NCBI GenBank assembly: GCA_009760855.2
Contig: WPIO01000010.1
Span: 8,119,001-8,183,000, forward strand
Source of the DNA: Cristatella mucedo
Taxonomy: Eukaryota > Bryozoa > Phylactolaemata > Cristatellidae
Length of the DNA stretch: 64,000 nucleotides
Direction of reading: 5' to 3'
Shown here: positions 51,690-64,000 of the stretch, in pieces
Layout: each line of letters begins with the position of its first letter
Position numbering within the stretch: position 1 is the first letter of the stretch
Translations under genes and position numbers: made by a program
Notes under the pieces: generated by a model
Databases searched by the model: none
The model's input: only the letters and a program-made list of their open reading frames with translations
What the model was told of the DNA's origin: nothing

Positions 51690-52055
51690 GTTTACATGCA
51701 TCAAGAAGCTAAAATCCTATATAGTCAACACAGTCTTTGCCCAGTCCAAATGAATTGTCCTTCGTGTTCTTATGGGTTCAAAATCTTTTATGTTGTGATT
51801 ATTAAGGGCAAAAGAGATAGGCATTCATATACCGACCTAGTGAACTAGTCTTTTTTCAGTGTGCTTTAAGTGCTTAGCTGTGCATGCATGATCCGGTGCA
51901 TGTTTGTAGCCAGAGGTCCTACTAACCGGTGGCCCCGAATGTCTTCTTGTGTGCTTTTGCATGCTTTCCAAGCATGATGGAATTCTCACAGAGAATTACA
52001 AAGCACCTGGATAGGGATTCGGTTCTCTTTATCAAGTGTGTTATTATTATTACTA
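51690..52055 (+). mobile_element. Old LINE (family C) 3' tail
   Basis: TGCTTTTGCATGCTTTCCAA, AAAGCACCTGGATAGGGATT, CGGTTCTCTTTATCAAGTG and (TTATTA)n; parallels 18765-18960. Confidence 0.72.
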
Positions 52056-52079
52056 GGGTGCCATACAAATGCTATCATT

Positions 52080-52205
52080 GTTATAAAATGCTTGCCATTA
52101 ACTCTTTGTTATTGGTTCTCTTGCAGCAAGTTGTAAAGCACCTGCTCAGTGATTTAGTTCTCTTAGAGAGCTAGACACATGACCTATCATTCTTAATAAT
52201 ATTAT
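52080..52205 (+). mobile_element. Second LINE (family C) 3' tail in tandem
   Basis: GCTTGCCATTAACTCTTTGT, GCAAGTTGTAAAGCACCTGC and GTGATTTAGTTCTCTTAGAG, ending in (AATATT). Independent copy of the same terminal block. Confidence 0.65.
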
Positions 52206-52209
52206 TACT

Positions 52210-54480
52210 TTATAGTCATTATCTTTGACCATACGAGATACTTTGCTCTGTGCTTGAAAATTTCGTGGTAGGTATGAAATCGTGCAGGCATAACAACATA
52301 TGGAAGCCAGAATCGCTAGCACGTTAGGTAGGGGGGGGGCCAAAACTAGATATAGATTGCAGCCCAGGCCAACGATCACACATCACATGTATATCAAAAG
52401 TGTGGTCACATAACAACAGATATTTCTTATGATGACTGGTCCGACGACATCCGTCTCGAGTGTTTGGACGAAAGTTGGTTCCTTAAGCCACAAACCTTTC
52501 GGGATAATGGCCGGCACACCTTTGGGAAGACAGACAGGGAAGGGAAGGAAAGGCAAGGAAGGCGACAGACTGGCAGACCGGCGGGAAAGACAGACAGACA
52601 GACTGGCGGAAAGACAGATCAGACAAAATGCAGGCCTCGACGGTCGACACGGGCAAGTGGACCGCTGGAGTCCGAGAATGAACGACCGTGAACCACGAAG
52701 CACATAGTGGCATGGGCTGCTCAGTGGCACAGGTGGCCGTGCCACTGAACAGTGGGCAGTGGACCTGTGGAATGTGTGGCACCTCCCCCCCCCCCCAAGC
52801 TGCTCGGTACAGCAGGCCGGGGGCAACTCGGGCTCCAGCACCAAAAGCAGCTCAGCATGATGCTTCCAACGCTGTGGGTCGGCTCCGGCCGGAGGCTCCG
52901 TGGCCCGGGAGGGGGCTGACTGCTGCCTCGGTGATTCGGACGCTTTCGCTCGGGATCCTTTCTACTGGCTGCAACCAAGTCAAGCTGATCTGTAGACTGC
53001 CCTCAAGCCGTGCCCTAGAGCCTCACATTAGCTGCAGCGCAGCCAGGTGAGCGGCCTTGCTGCCGAACGCCTGGCTTTTCCGGAGGACTGGCCAATGCTG
53101 ACTGTCACAAAGCACGACACGGATGCAAGGTGCACCGGCCCAGATGCTAGAGCTGCTGCTAACGGCTGCTGAAGTGGCTTCTGCTTCGGCACAGAATTAG
53201 GCAGCAAACACAGAGCTGGTAACTCGCCAGTCCTTACGGACAAGCAACGAATACCGATAAAGCCGTGAACATTTAGACTGCGGCTAGCTATTTGTAGGTC
53301 CTGCAACAATGCAGGCATGCATCTGACAGCAGTGCGACACGACAGCAACAAAGATCTCCCATACCTTAAGATAACAAGTCCACACCAATATTAATATTAG
53401 ACAGCCAAAGAGGGTTGCAACAGTCCTGTGTATGCCACAGCCGTATAACAACTCTTGCACGGTGCCTTTGAACTCCAGACTGGCTCAAAACCCCAGGCAC
53501 AACTTCTGCCTTGCTCAAAATAGCCAAGAGCTCAGCTCACTGACTATTAAATGACTTATCCTTTTATACAGCCTAGCCACCGAGTATAGCATAATTGGTT
53601 CCTAGTCGCTATTATTTAGGAACCGCAAATAATATGTTGGCAGTCATAATCTGATCTGGAAAGCCGCCGTTTCAGTAGGTGGGTAGCTTTATAGAATGAA
53701 CATGACCGAGTTCACTTGCTGAGAGAATTAGAATAGGTGCACAGTCGTATTAATAAGTACCTTGGGCACCGATTACACATAGAGTCTTCCGTTTACCGGA
53801 ACTGGATCCAGCTTGGAAGATGTTGACTCGAATTTAAGCTCTTCGTCGCATCGAGTGCTTTGATAAAAAACATTTGGTTCAACCTTGTTCTTTGTCTTGG
53901 TGATCGGGCAACAGCACGTTAATGGTTGCAGCATAGTCATTCCCGTTGGTTACATTATATAGTGTATGTGATAATTCACTTGGGATATGCAGAGCATAGC
54001 TCAGACAAGCACATCGTCGTCTGAGCAGAGCAGCAGCAGAGCTTTTCTGTCGACGTTGTCGTCAATGCTTCACATGAAAGCACTGTTCTTGAAACCGTGG
54101 ACTTAATCATTTGTCTACCGTTCACCGGCAGTCGCACGTGGTTCTGCCTTGCCGGGCAGAACCACATACTCTGAACCCCTTCGTTCAGAGGTTTAGCACG
54201 GATGCCGAGCCGTGGGTTTCAAAGATCCTCTTTTCCAACTATACGTCGTATGTGTGTGTGTCGTCAGATCAGTCGTCGAATGTCTATGTATCGCCACACT
54301 TGCATGATCCGTGAGTAGTATGCACGACAGCAAAACAGCCTCAGCATTCAGGAAAGAACGTCGTCGAGTAGCACCGGCTCGACAGCGCACAAAAGCATAC
54401 ACACACACACACACTCACACACACTCACACACACATATTTATACACACATGGCCCTGCATGCATTCTCCCACACCACTCA
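52210..54480. other. No gene recognised; GC-rich 52380-53350
   Basis: A minus-strand stretch at 52820-52977, following GTTGCAG, reads SRKDPERKRPNHRGSSQPPP and further to THSVGSIMLSCFWCW. It is basic and Pro-rich and could be a 5' exon of a minus-strand gene (perhaps the MAST gene), but the donor after it (GTACCG) is weak. 53350-54480 is plain. Confidence 0.35.
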
Positions 54481-56404
<1,924 letters not shown>

Positions 56405-56570
56405 ATTTAACAGTTTTTTTATGTAGCGACAGAAGAGCTTTTACGGCTATCACCACCGCTTGCACTGGCGATAAAGGATCACCCACGGCAAGATTCGAAC
56501 CCACGACCTCGGGACCGAGGTCGTGAAAGCAAAAGCCTTACCTAGTGTGCCATCACAGCTCACCAATTGA
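56405..56570 (-). mobile_element. tRNA-derived SINE (type 1), near full length
   Basis: Minus strand: GAGCTGTGATGGCACACTAG, GTAAGGCTTTTGC, the same CACGACCTCGG/CCGAGGTCGTG hairpin, GGTTCGAATCTTG (box B), then the body to TCTGTCGCTACATAAAAAAACTG. About 90% identical to the 26893 copy by eye. Confidence 0.9.
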
Positions 56571-59500
56571 ATTAAGAACTAATTATAATCAGGCTTTTGA
56601 TCAGTACGTTATTCAATCACGTGTTCAAATTCTGTCGAGAATATCTCACAGTGGAACGAATAAAAATGAAGAGCCTGCCAGGTCAGTCAGTCTTGGCGAC
56701 GGCCTGTCTATCGGCAAGTCATCACAATTATTTTATTCGAAGCTTGTGGGTCCGGTCTTTAATTATCAAATTGAGTTTCTCCAAGATATTTCGTGGTTAG
56801 AAGCTTTTCCAGAGGTAGACTGTACCTCCTCTATTTAGGGGAACCAGGAAATGAATTGCTAAACGAGTTCACTTGGCTGGTTAAAACTAGGGCCAACTCA
56901 ATGCCGGGCAAAAATTGACAAAGTAAGTGTGAGCAAGGAAGTTACTCATTCACTACTATCGTTATTACTATTTATTAATTGTTAAGGCTAATGGTACATA
57001 GGTGCCAATGCACATCCTAAGTAACGGATGCTAATGTGTACGGTCCTACATGCACTCTTTAATGGTTTCATAATACTCCTTCGTTCATTTGCATTGTTTC
57101 GTTAAAAAGGATCGTGGTTTTAACACATAGTCAACAGCAAATGTTTTTATATGCTAACTTCTTACCAATTGGTCGTTTGTGTGTGTGAGTGGTTTGTGCT
57201 CGTGCCACTCGACCTAGCAGGAATGCTCTTTCCCAAGCCAGTCTTTAGACATGGTCAGTTTCAGGTTGCATCGAATCGTTTTTGTGGCAAAGCCTTCGAG
57301 CAGCCATACTTACATACCACGCTTCCATTTATGGTCTTTAATTTTCGGCAAGTGCACACTAGCTGAAAAATCAATACATTTTTATTTATTATTTTTGAAC
57401 GCAGAATGAATTGGCGACAATTTGGAATTCACTTGCTAGGGTCAAAAGGAGATCATGGTAGCTAGTAGTGGAATCTAATGCAGCTTAGCGTGTTCCTGAA
57501 AGATAGGAATTTGCTCGGAAGGGGAGTAACTGGGCTGAGCTTGGGGTCGTACGAGCATATAGCATCATAACATGAAGTAGAGCTGCTGCACTTCTTATTT
57601 GGCTCTGCTCATCTCACCATTCGATGGTTTTAAAAGTTTAGCACCTGTGGAAATCTCGGCTCTAGCTCTGTCATTTAGCACCGTTACACTTTTTGAATAT
57701 CACTGCGAGCCTTTACCCAATAGGAGTCACGAAGATTAGCAGCATATAGCTACAGTGCAGCTGACTGCTTCCGATGGCAGTAGTGGCAATACTCTTGCAG
57801 GACCCTGGGATTTGAATTCTAATCATGTAGGTGGTAGGATTTGTTGACTATTGAACTATTGAGCTAGCCACAATTGGGGTAGGCAATGCCAACATTGCAC
57901 TTGCAGCTGAGGTGGGAATAGTTATAAAATGCCACCACCCGGCAACAGGATCAGCGCACTGTGTCTCTGCCGATGAATACACGATCATAAAAATAAACCT
58001 GCTCGTTGTGTTGTCTAATATTGCATTGTCACGTGATATGAGCCTTGCTGGCTACTGCCAAATCTGTTTGAGCTTTGCCCTCGATTACTCCTCTCGAATG
58101 AGTGCCGTCATTATTTTTGGGGGTCATTGCTAAAGTGCTACAGTACTCTCACTTTTTCAAATTCTTATATACAGTTATTTAATTGTTCTTGATTTTTTGT
58201 TAATATCATGCCTATTTATCTATTAATAAAACTTTCCAAAGTACCCTCTTGAGTGCTACTTTAACTTGTGTAGAGTTGTCCATCCTGTGTTTCCAGAGAT
58301 CTCCAATAACATAGGTTGTATGAAACTGAATGCCACAGCATTTAGGATCTTAGCAGCAAGCTTTCAAGTTCAATTCATGGTGAAACTTACTATTGTGTGA
58401 TCTCAACTGAAAACCTTGACAGGTATAGAAAAGGAACAAATGCCCGCTTGTGGGAGCCAATAAACCCTTTATATTCCATTTATGGGACTCACCTGTAACG
58501 TGATCTTGCGATGGGTTGCCATCCACGGACATTTTATTGCTCAGCGCTGCTGCCACTCTCTCCTGACAGAGAGTTAAGCAGAAGGACAGGATCGCTCTCC
58601 TGCTGCTCAGCGGTTGACTGCCTCGGTGGCAATTGTCTTTTGACGGTTCTCAGAGCATTGCAGAATCACCGAGCTGCTTGTCGGCTTGGTGTGGCAGCAA
58701 TGCAGTAGTGAACAGCGGTCAACTGGTGGATTTATCGATGTCACTGATTCGACGGCCAGGTATTATTTTTTTGCTGCTCAGCTGCAAATGGGTATATTGC
58801 ATTAATCGTACATGCTGATAAATCAAGTCAATCTGCTCTGAGTTACTCGTGCGAATTCAATCACCGTATCCTAGCAGCTGTGTAACACTGGCAAAGGTAA
58901 ATTGGCTGGTATGCGCATTTAACTCAACTAAACTTAGCTGGTACGTAAAGGACTACACAGCCATATTGAAGGTGCAGTTTAATTGCTTCAATTAAATTTT
59001 ACAATAGTAGCTACTGTATTGCTTTTCAGCAAGGGTACATAATTTTAACGCTCTTAAGTTTCTGAGCTCAGTAGAGATTTGGCTTCTCCTTGGGCCCCTC
59101 ACAAGGCCATTTTTTGCTGGCAAAAAGCCGGGCTGCCTGCCGGACTGAGCCTCCTTAGTGTTCCAAGCCAGTGTCCCACAACTGTGCCTATTCGTCCGTA
59201 GGGTTGGCTAGGTGCCTGCTTAATATAGTTGCTTTCATTCAATCATGTCAACCGGTTTAAATCCGGTTAGGAGTCACCAAGATCACAGCTCACGAACAAT
59301 CGAGTGGTGGGTGGGTAATGGGGATGTTGGGACTAATTAGTAGAGCAATGCATAAACCTAGCAATCGGAGCAAGGGCTTAAGCCATGATGCCTAGGATAG
59401 CCACCCGAAGCTGCAGGACTTTGGTGCATTTGGTTTGCTAACCGTAGTGAAAAGCAGTGGTGTCACCTAGAGGCCAAATTTCTGCCATAATTTCCTGAAC

Positions 59501-60265
59501 CAAAAAGACTATTAGCTCAGTATTACTTTGGGCAATTGCATTTTCGTGTGGTCTGTATCCGTCGTGATTTAAATCATCTGGGCGATGCAGGAAAGCAGGT
59601 GGAGCCTTCGAGGTGCCCAGACTTAAGCTCAAGACAGTACGTCAGTATAGAGGATCAAATGGCAACGGCTGCGGCTGGTTATGCTAAGCAGGGTTGCCGC
59701 AGCAGCAATTATGGCAGCAGCACTGGCTCCAGCTGGAGCAGTAGAGCTGGTTGCAGTAGCAGCAGCAGAAACAACAGCAGTGGCAGTGACAGCAGAGGCA
59801 CCAGTTGCAGCTGGCAGCTGATAGCCTGGAGACTGCAAAGATGTCTGCACTCGAGGTATGCGCTATTCGAGTGCCTCAGCACAAGCACTGGGCACGATGC
59901 CAGTCACTTGCACACCTTCCAGGTATGGTAATAACAATGAGTGGTCTGCATAGCACCTTAGGAGAACCGAACCTATCTCAAGCTGATTCGAAGGTCGCTG
60001 CAAGAGAAGCAAGAGCCAAGGGTTTCCATCATTTGTAAGGGATTGCACCTAGACAAGCATGCAAAAGCACACAAGTATCGTGCTTAGACAAGCAAAGAAA
60101 AGCCAGCAAGAAGACACTTAGGGCTACCGGTTACTAGGACCCTGGTTAGTAGCATGCACTGAGTCATGCGCATGCAAGCACGTAAAGCATACAGAACCAA
60201 AATGGACAAGTTCTCTGCGCACAAGAAAAGCTAAGCGGAGGATGTCAAGTCGACCCAGGCGGTGA
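56571..60265. other. No gene recognised
   Basis: Plain, AT-rich to 58500. 58500-58760 and 59640-59870 are GC-richer. The latter is rich in imperfect GCA/CTG triplets (about 59690-59800), which produce Ser- or Ala-rich frames on both strands. Confidence 0.55.
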
Positions 60266-60269
60266 CAGG

Positions 60270-60600
60270 AGCTGAAAGCAAGTTCCACGAGCTCGGCGAA
60301 ATGGGAAAGGAAGGCTATATCGCCAAAAAGTTCTATTTAGCACGGGGAACTAGAGATGACTGGCAGCTGGAGCTGCAAGAGCACTCTAGAGGAGCAAGGA
60401 GGTCGGACATGTTGGATGGTGCAACCGCGTGAAGCAGCCAGTAAGACTGAGAAATGACCTTGAAGCTGATTTGATGCTTGATGAGGAGCCAGGGAGGCCC
60501 AGACAGGAGTGGCATGCTGTGGCAACTGCTAAGTTGACGACAGACCGGACAAGCTGCTCGATTGTGCACTAGTTGCTGAAGATTAGGTGCCGATTCAAGC
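60270..60600 (-). mobile_element. Old LINE (family C), C-terminal fragment
   Basis: Minus strand reads VHNRAACPVCRQLSSCHSMP, then PPWLLIKHQISFKVI and VAPSNMSDLLAP, which follows the LINE pattern NSAARLVCRxRRSxHITPLL, LHWLPVKQRIDFKVL, APAYLSDLL. Confidence 0.82.
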
Positions 60601-62510
60601 TCTTCACGTAAACAGCTCCTTAAAAAACCTATCGGTAATAACCTGGATTTGACGAGCCTACCCAGCTACAGTGGAGCAGAGTCATGCACAGACTTGCTGT
60701 CACTCGAGACCTATCACAATCTATACGACTATACCCATGAACAATCACGAAAACCTCCCACTTTGCTCTAGAAGGTGGACCTAAGAATCAGCTTACCTAG
60801 TTGGTGACGAAAATCTCGCTTTTGTTGATTTTTGGCAGTACATCGCAGTGTGGATTTCTGGGAGAAGCATCTCACCTGAAATAGCACAGGCGTTTCCTGC
60901 CTCACAGTAGCAAGTCTAGTCAGCCAACGGTCCTAGCCACCATGTCGGCTCACTGCTGCGGCTGCTGTCTGGCAACTGCCGGCTGATCTGCATGGCTCAT
61001 CCCTCTCCAACTCATCAGCAGTTCCTTTTGTCCATTCTCCTCTCTCTCTCACACACACACTCACTCCTGCCTCTCAGCAGGTAGCTCTGATATGGGTACT
61101 GCAATCTTCTAGCACCAGATACTCGTATCGCTGCAAGCCTAAACCCCAGCTGGCAGGCACTACAGCCAGCTCAAGTGCTACTCCGCCACGGCTGACGGCG
61201 AGACATGGATCGCTGTTCACTTCCTTGAAGGTGAAGCCACCGACACAAGCATCGTCCATGAAATACTTGGCACTGCACGTGCACTTGCAGCTGGGGCAGC
61301 TCACCCAAAAGTGTGGTACTCAAGGTTCATATTGTTTTTGTCATTAGCTCAGACGAGCTCGTGATACTACTACTCACGCAGCCTCTGTATATGCAATGGC
61401 TACTGCACTTTTCTCGCAAAGACGTGAAGTTGCTGACGACATTTAAGCACTTTGGACTCTGTGACCAGCAGAGGCATGCAGGGGAGGGCCAGGGGGCCTT
61501 CTCTAAAATTTTAATCTGCTCGGTCCCCCCACCCACCCTAGAGCCAACCGACCGGCCTGTTTAATCTCCTCTAGCTGGCTGTTGCTGATCGGCTGGCACC
61601 CAGCCTTTGGAGGCTCGGCCTCTAGTGGGGTGACAGACCGGCCCAGACGGCCCTAGCCGAGCAGCTGTCGTGGGGGGAGGGTACAGCAGGTGCCTTGCCA
61701 TCGGTCCGTTGCTCACTCGCAACAGCAGTCTAGGTTTTTCGACTGCCCTGCAAGTGCACTATTTGAAACCTAATGGGAAAGTTTCACCTTCTCAGCTTTC
61801 ATGTACAAGCTGAAAACTAACCAAGATTTTCTAGCCAAAAAATGCATGATAACCAGCAAAACAGCTCTCAAGAACCAGAGGTGATAGTAGCTCTTTATGT
61901 TTGGATCGTGATCCTTTTTCAGAGTCTTGTCTACGTCGTGCGATGGCCGGTTGTCAGGTAGCAGGTTGGTCACTTTCAGAACTTCCCAAGAAACTGCCCT
62001 GAAGGCTCTCCCTCTGCTCCCTGTCAATTCGGCACCTTTCGAGCAAATTCAGGCCCGTGGCATTGCCTATATCTTCTATACCAACTCCACTTAACTATAC
62101 ATGAAACTCTGAGTAGCATGTGAGTAAGATGAATTCACTCAAGTTTTGGATCGACTGTTCTGCATCTCACCTCCATAAAGTTTAGCCCGGTGCTATGCCA
62201 GTAACGAACCTGACGAGTCTCAACTGTCTGGGAGATGGCAGTAGCAGAGACCCTCAGGATGAGCTACTGGAAAGAAGTGTCTAATTAAGTTAGTATAAAT
62301 TTCTTCATCCTATTTATAATAACAATGACACAAAATAACAGGCCAGTGTGCCGTTGAGGCTCTCTTAGCAAAACTCACCTTAACTGCAGAATCCTGTGCA
62401 TCTGGACCAGCCATCTTGATCGACAGGCTTTTCAGCCACCATTTATATCTAGTTTCTTATTAGTTATTAGTTATTAGTATTTCTTATTATGCTCGCACTT
62501 GACAATCCAG
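60601..62510. other. No gene recognised; one unexplained open stretch
   Basis: A 76-codon minus frame at 61074-61304 reads smoothly (CKCTCSAKYFMDDACVGGFT, then NSDPCLAVSRGGVALELAVV) but matches no family I can name. The remainder is plain. Confidence 0.45.
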
Positions 62511-62514
62511 GCTG

Positions 62515-62630
62515 TAAGTCTGAGTCCTGCAGAAGATAGTTCCTTATTGCCCACTGCAATAGGGAGCGGGAGCTACTACAGCTCTTCTGCCCACTATAAA
62601 AACAAGGCTGCTGAATCAGCTAACCCCAAC
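62515..62630 (+). mobile_element. tRNA-derived SINE (type 1), 3' part
   Basis: TCCTTATTGCCCACTGCAAT, GCTACTACAGCTCTTCTGCC and CAAGGCTGCTGAATCAGCTA; the head is reduced to a GTCTGAGTCCTGC box B remnant. Confidence 0.75.
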
Positions 62631-62747
62631 CTCTACTCTTTTTACTACGGCTAAAAAAATTGTGTGTTGATCTGAAGGTCTATTTCATAACATATTCGCT
62701 TGATTGATTTCATTTCATATGTTGCAGCTGTTCACTAACATGCACCT

Positions 62748-62825
62748 ATAATAATAATAATGCACTTGATAAAGCCCCCTCAGAGAACTCAATCTCTTCC
62801 TAGCCGCTTTACATTTGCCTACAGG
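62748..62825 (-). mobile_element. LINE A 3' tail
   Basis: (AATAAT)n, TGCACTTGATAAAGCCCCCT, CAGAGAACTCAATCTC and CGCTTTACATTTGC; the terminal 75 bp. Confidence 0.85.
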
Positions 62826-63222
62826 TGATCCAGCTGAGACTCGGGGTAAAGCATTACTTCCAAAACACGAGCATTCTGGGAAGAAATCGCTAGAAGTATC
62901 GGCTGCAGCAGGCCAAATTAACAAATGCCGTCGACCGACTGCGTTTCAGCATTTTGGTTTCTTCATAGCTCTCACAGCTGTGAAGTAGCCCCTGCATTTT
63001 CAGGAATCACTCACGAGCGTTCGCGAAACACGGGCAAATGCACACTTACATGGACTATAAACAAGCACATACCAGAAAATATACAAATCACCTAGTCGTG
63101 TGGAATTCGTTCGCCATACTTAAAAATATTAACATCTGAACCTGATATTTGCTGATTTAGTGGTTGCGAGATGATTAGAACCATAGACAACTCAACCACG
63201 AAAAGGTTACTCTGCCGGCAGT

Positions 63223-63232
63223 CCTCTCTCTG

Positions 63233-63281
<49 letters not shown>

Positions 63282-63309
63282 CTCTCTCTCTCTCTCCATC
63301 TCTCCCTCT

Positions 63310-63352
<43 letters not shown>

Positions 63353-63353
63353 T

Positions 63354-63403
<50 letters not shown>
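63223..63403. repeat. (CT)n microsatellite, about 180 bp
   Basis: CT run with CCT, CGCG and CAT interruptions. Confidence 0.97.
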
Positions 63404-63405
<2 letters not shown>

Positions 63406-63505
63406 TCTCACTCCACTAATTTCTCTTTCCTTCTGTATCCCCTCTTTCTCCGTCTCTATTCCTATCACAGGCACGCTCACATAAACGCTCGCAAACGCAC
63501 GAACG

Positions 63506-63507
<2 letters not shown>

Positions 63508-63541
<34 letters not shown>
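63508..63541. repeat. (GC)n-(AC)n microsatellite
   Basis: Short GCGCGC run passing into AC dinucleotides. Confidence 0.93.
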
Positions 63542-64000
63542 TCAACTGTAGCTAAGCTATAGAGAGCACGCGTTTTGAGCATGCACGTACTGTCTTGAAT
63601 GAAACATCTGGCATCAGTTTCGTACTTAAAAAACGGGCGTACGGCTATATTAATGTTCACAGTTTACGTAAAATCGATTTGGTCAGGTAGCGGAATTCAA
63701 GTCTGGTGCACCATTCCTTCACTTGGTTGCTATACTATAACTCTCATTCCAATACCGTATGTGTGAAGCATTCAAACAGCAGCACATTAATAGAGGCTGT
63801 TCGTGTCGTGAATCTGAAAACATCTCAGCTAAGCATAGGACCAACAGCTTAAAGGAATAGGTGCAATTGCTATAGGTAAGGGTAAGTCTAGCAGATGAAA
63901 TGTCTTGACAAATGTAAAAACAAAAGCGCCGATACCGACATCGCAATTCCAGCCACTTAAAACAACTTTTCAGACGCATTTTAGATAGATAAAATGCGAG
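63542..64000. other. No feature recognised
   Basis: Plain AT-rich sequence to the right edge. Confidence 0.6.

Noticed and set aside
59536-59931. Ser-rich (plus) and Ala-rich (minus) frames
   Set aside because: Arise from imperfect GCA/CTG triplet repeats and are open on both strands.

Overview
The window looks like metazoan (probably invertebrate) nuclear DNA. It has GT-AG introns, non-LTR retrotransposon (LINE) fragments on both strands, tRNA-derived SINEs, and very many simple-sequence tracts ((GA)n/(CT)n, (TA)n, (TG)n). No bacterial operons, CRISPR array, rRNA or functional tRNA gene is visible. The species cannot be fixed from the sequence.

One real protein-coding gene can be reconstructed, on the minus strand. 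It encodes a MAST-family kinase (microtubule-associated serine/threonine kinase; AGC group). Its coding sequence is cut into short exons whose reading phases fit together: 39586-39713 (tentative), 29370-29575 (probable), 23260-23323, 21191-21568, 19481-19610, 16999-17137, 16443-16712, 10345-10425, 10129-10199, 9692-9811, 9248-9358, 5266-5493, 5036-5147, then (after probable missing linker exons) 2506-2606 and 2299-2381 (tentative), and 777-1036. Together they give a Ser/Pro-rich N-terminus, the MAST pre-kinase domain (DUF1908 type), a complete kinase domain with all catalytic motifs, the AGC C-terminal tail, a Ser-rich linker and the first half of the PDZ domain. The gene leaves the window on the left inside the PDZ domain. 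Its true 5' end is not identified and may lie in or beyond the right half.

The introns and the right half (about 40-64 kb) are filled with decayed mobile elements. LINE family A (L2/CR1-like) ends 3' in (TTA)n. LINE family B has a different 3' end, finishing in (ATTAC)n. A third, more diverged set resembles A. At least two tRNA-derived SINE types occur, one of which shares its 3' tail with LINE A. All LINE copies are truncated or broken.

The most notable observations are a LINE B fragment that begins at the third base of a MAST splice donor and stays open in frame, a 184-bp (CT)n tract just upstream of the pre-kinase exon acceptor, a purine/pyrimidine expansion nested inside a LINE in the same intron, a perfect 46-bp AT-cored palindrome, and a 20-bp inverted repeat inside a 286-bp MAST intron. 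I recognise no second gene in the right half; a few GC-richer open stretches there are noted as unexplained.
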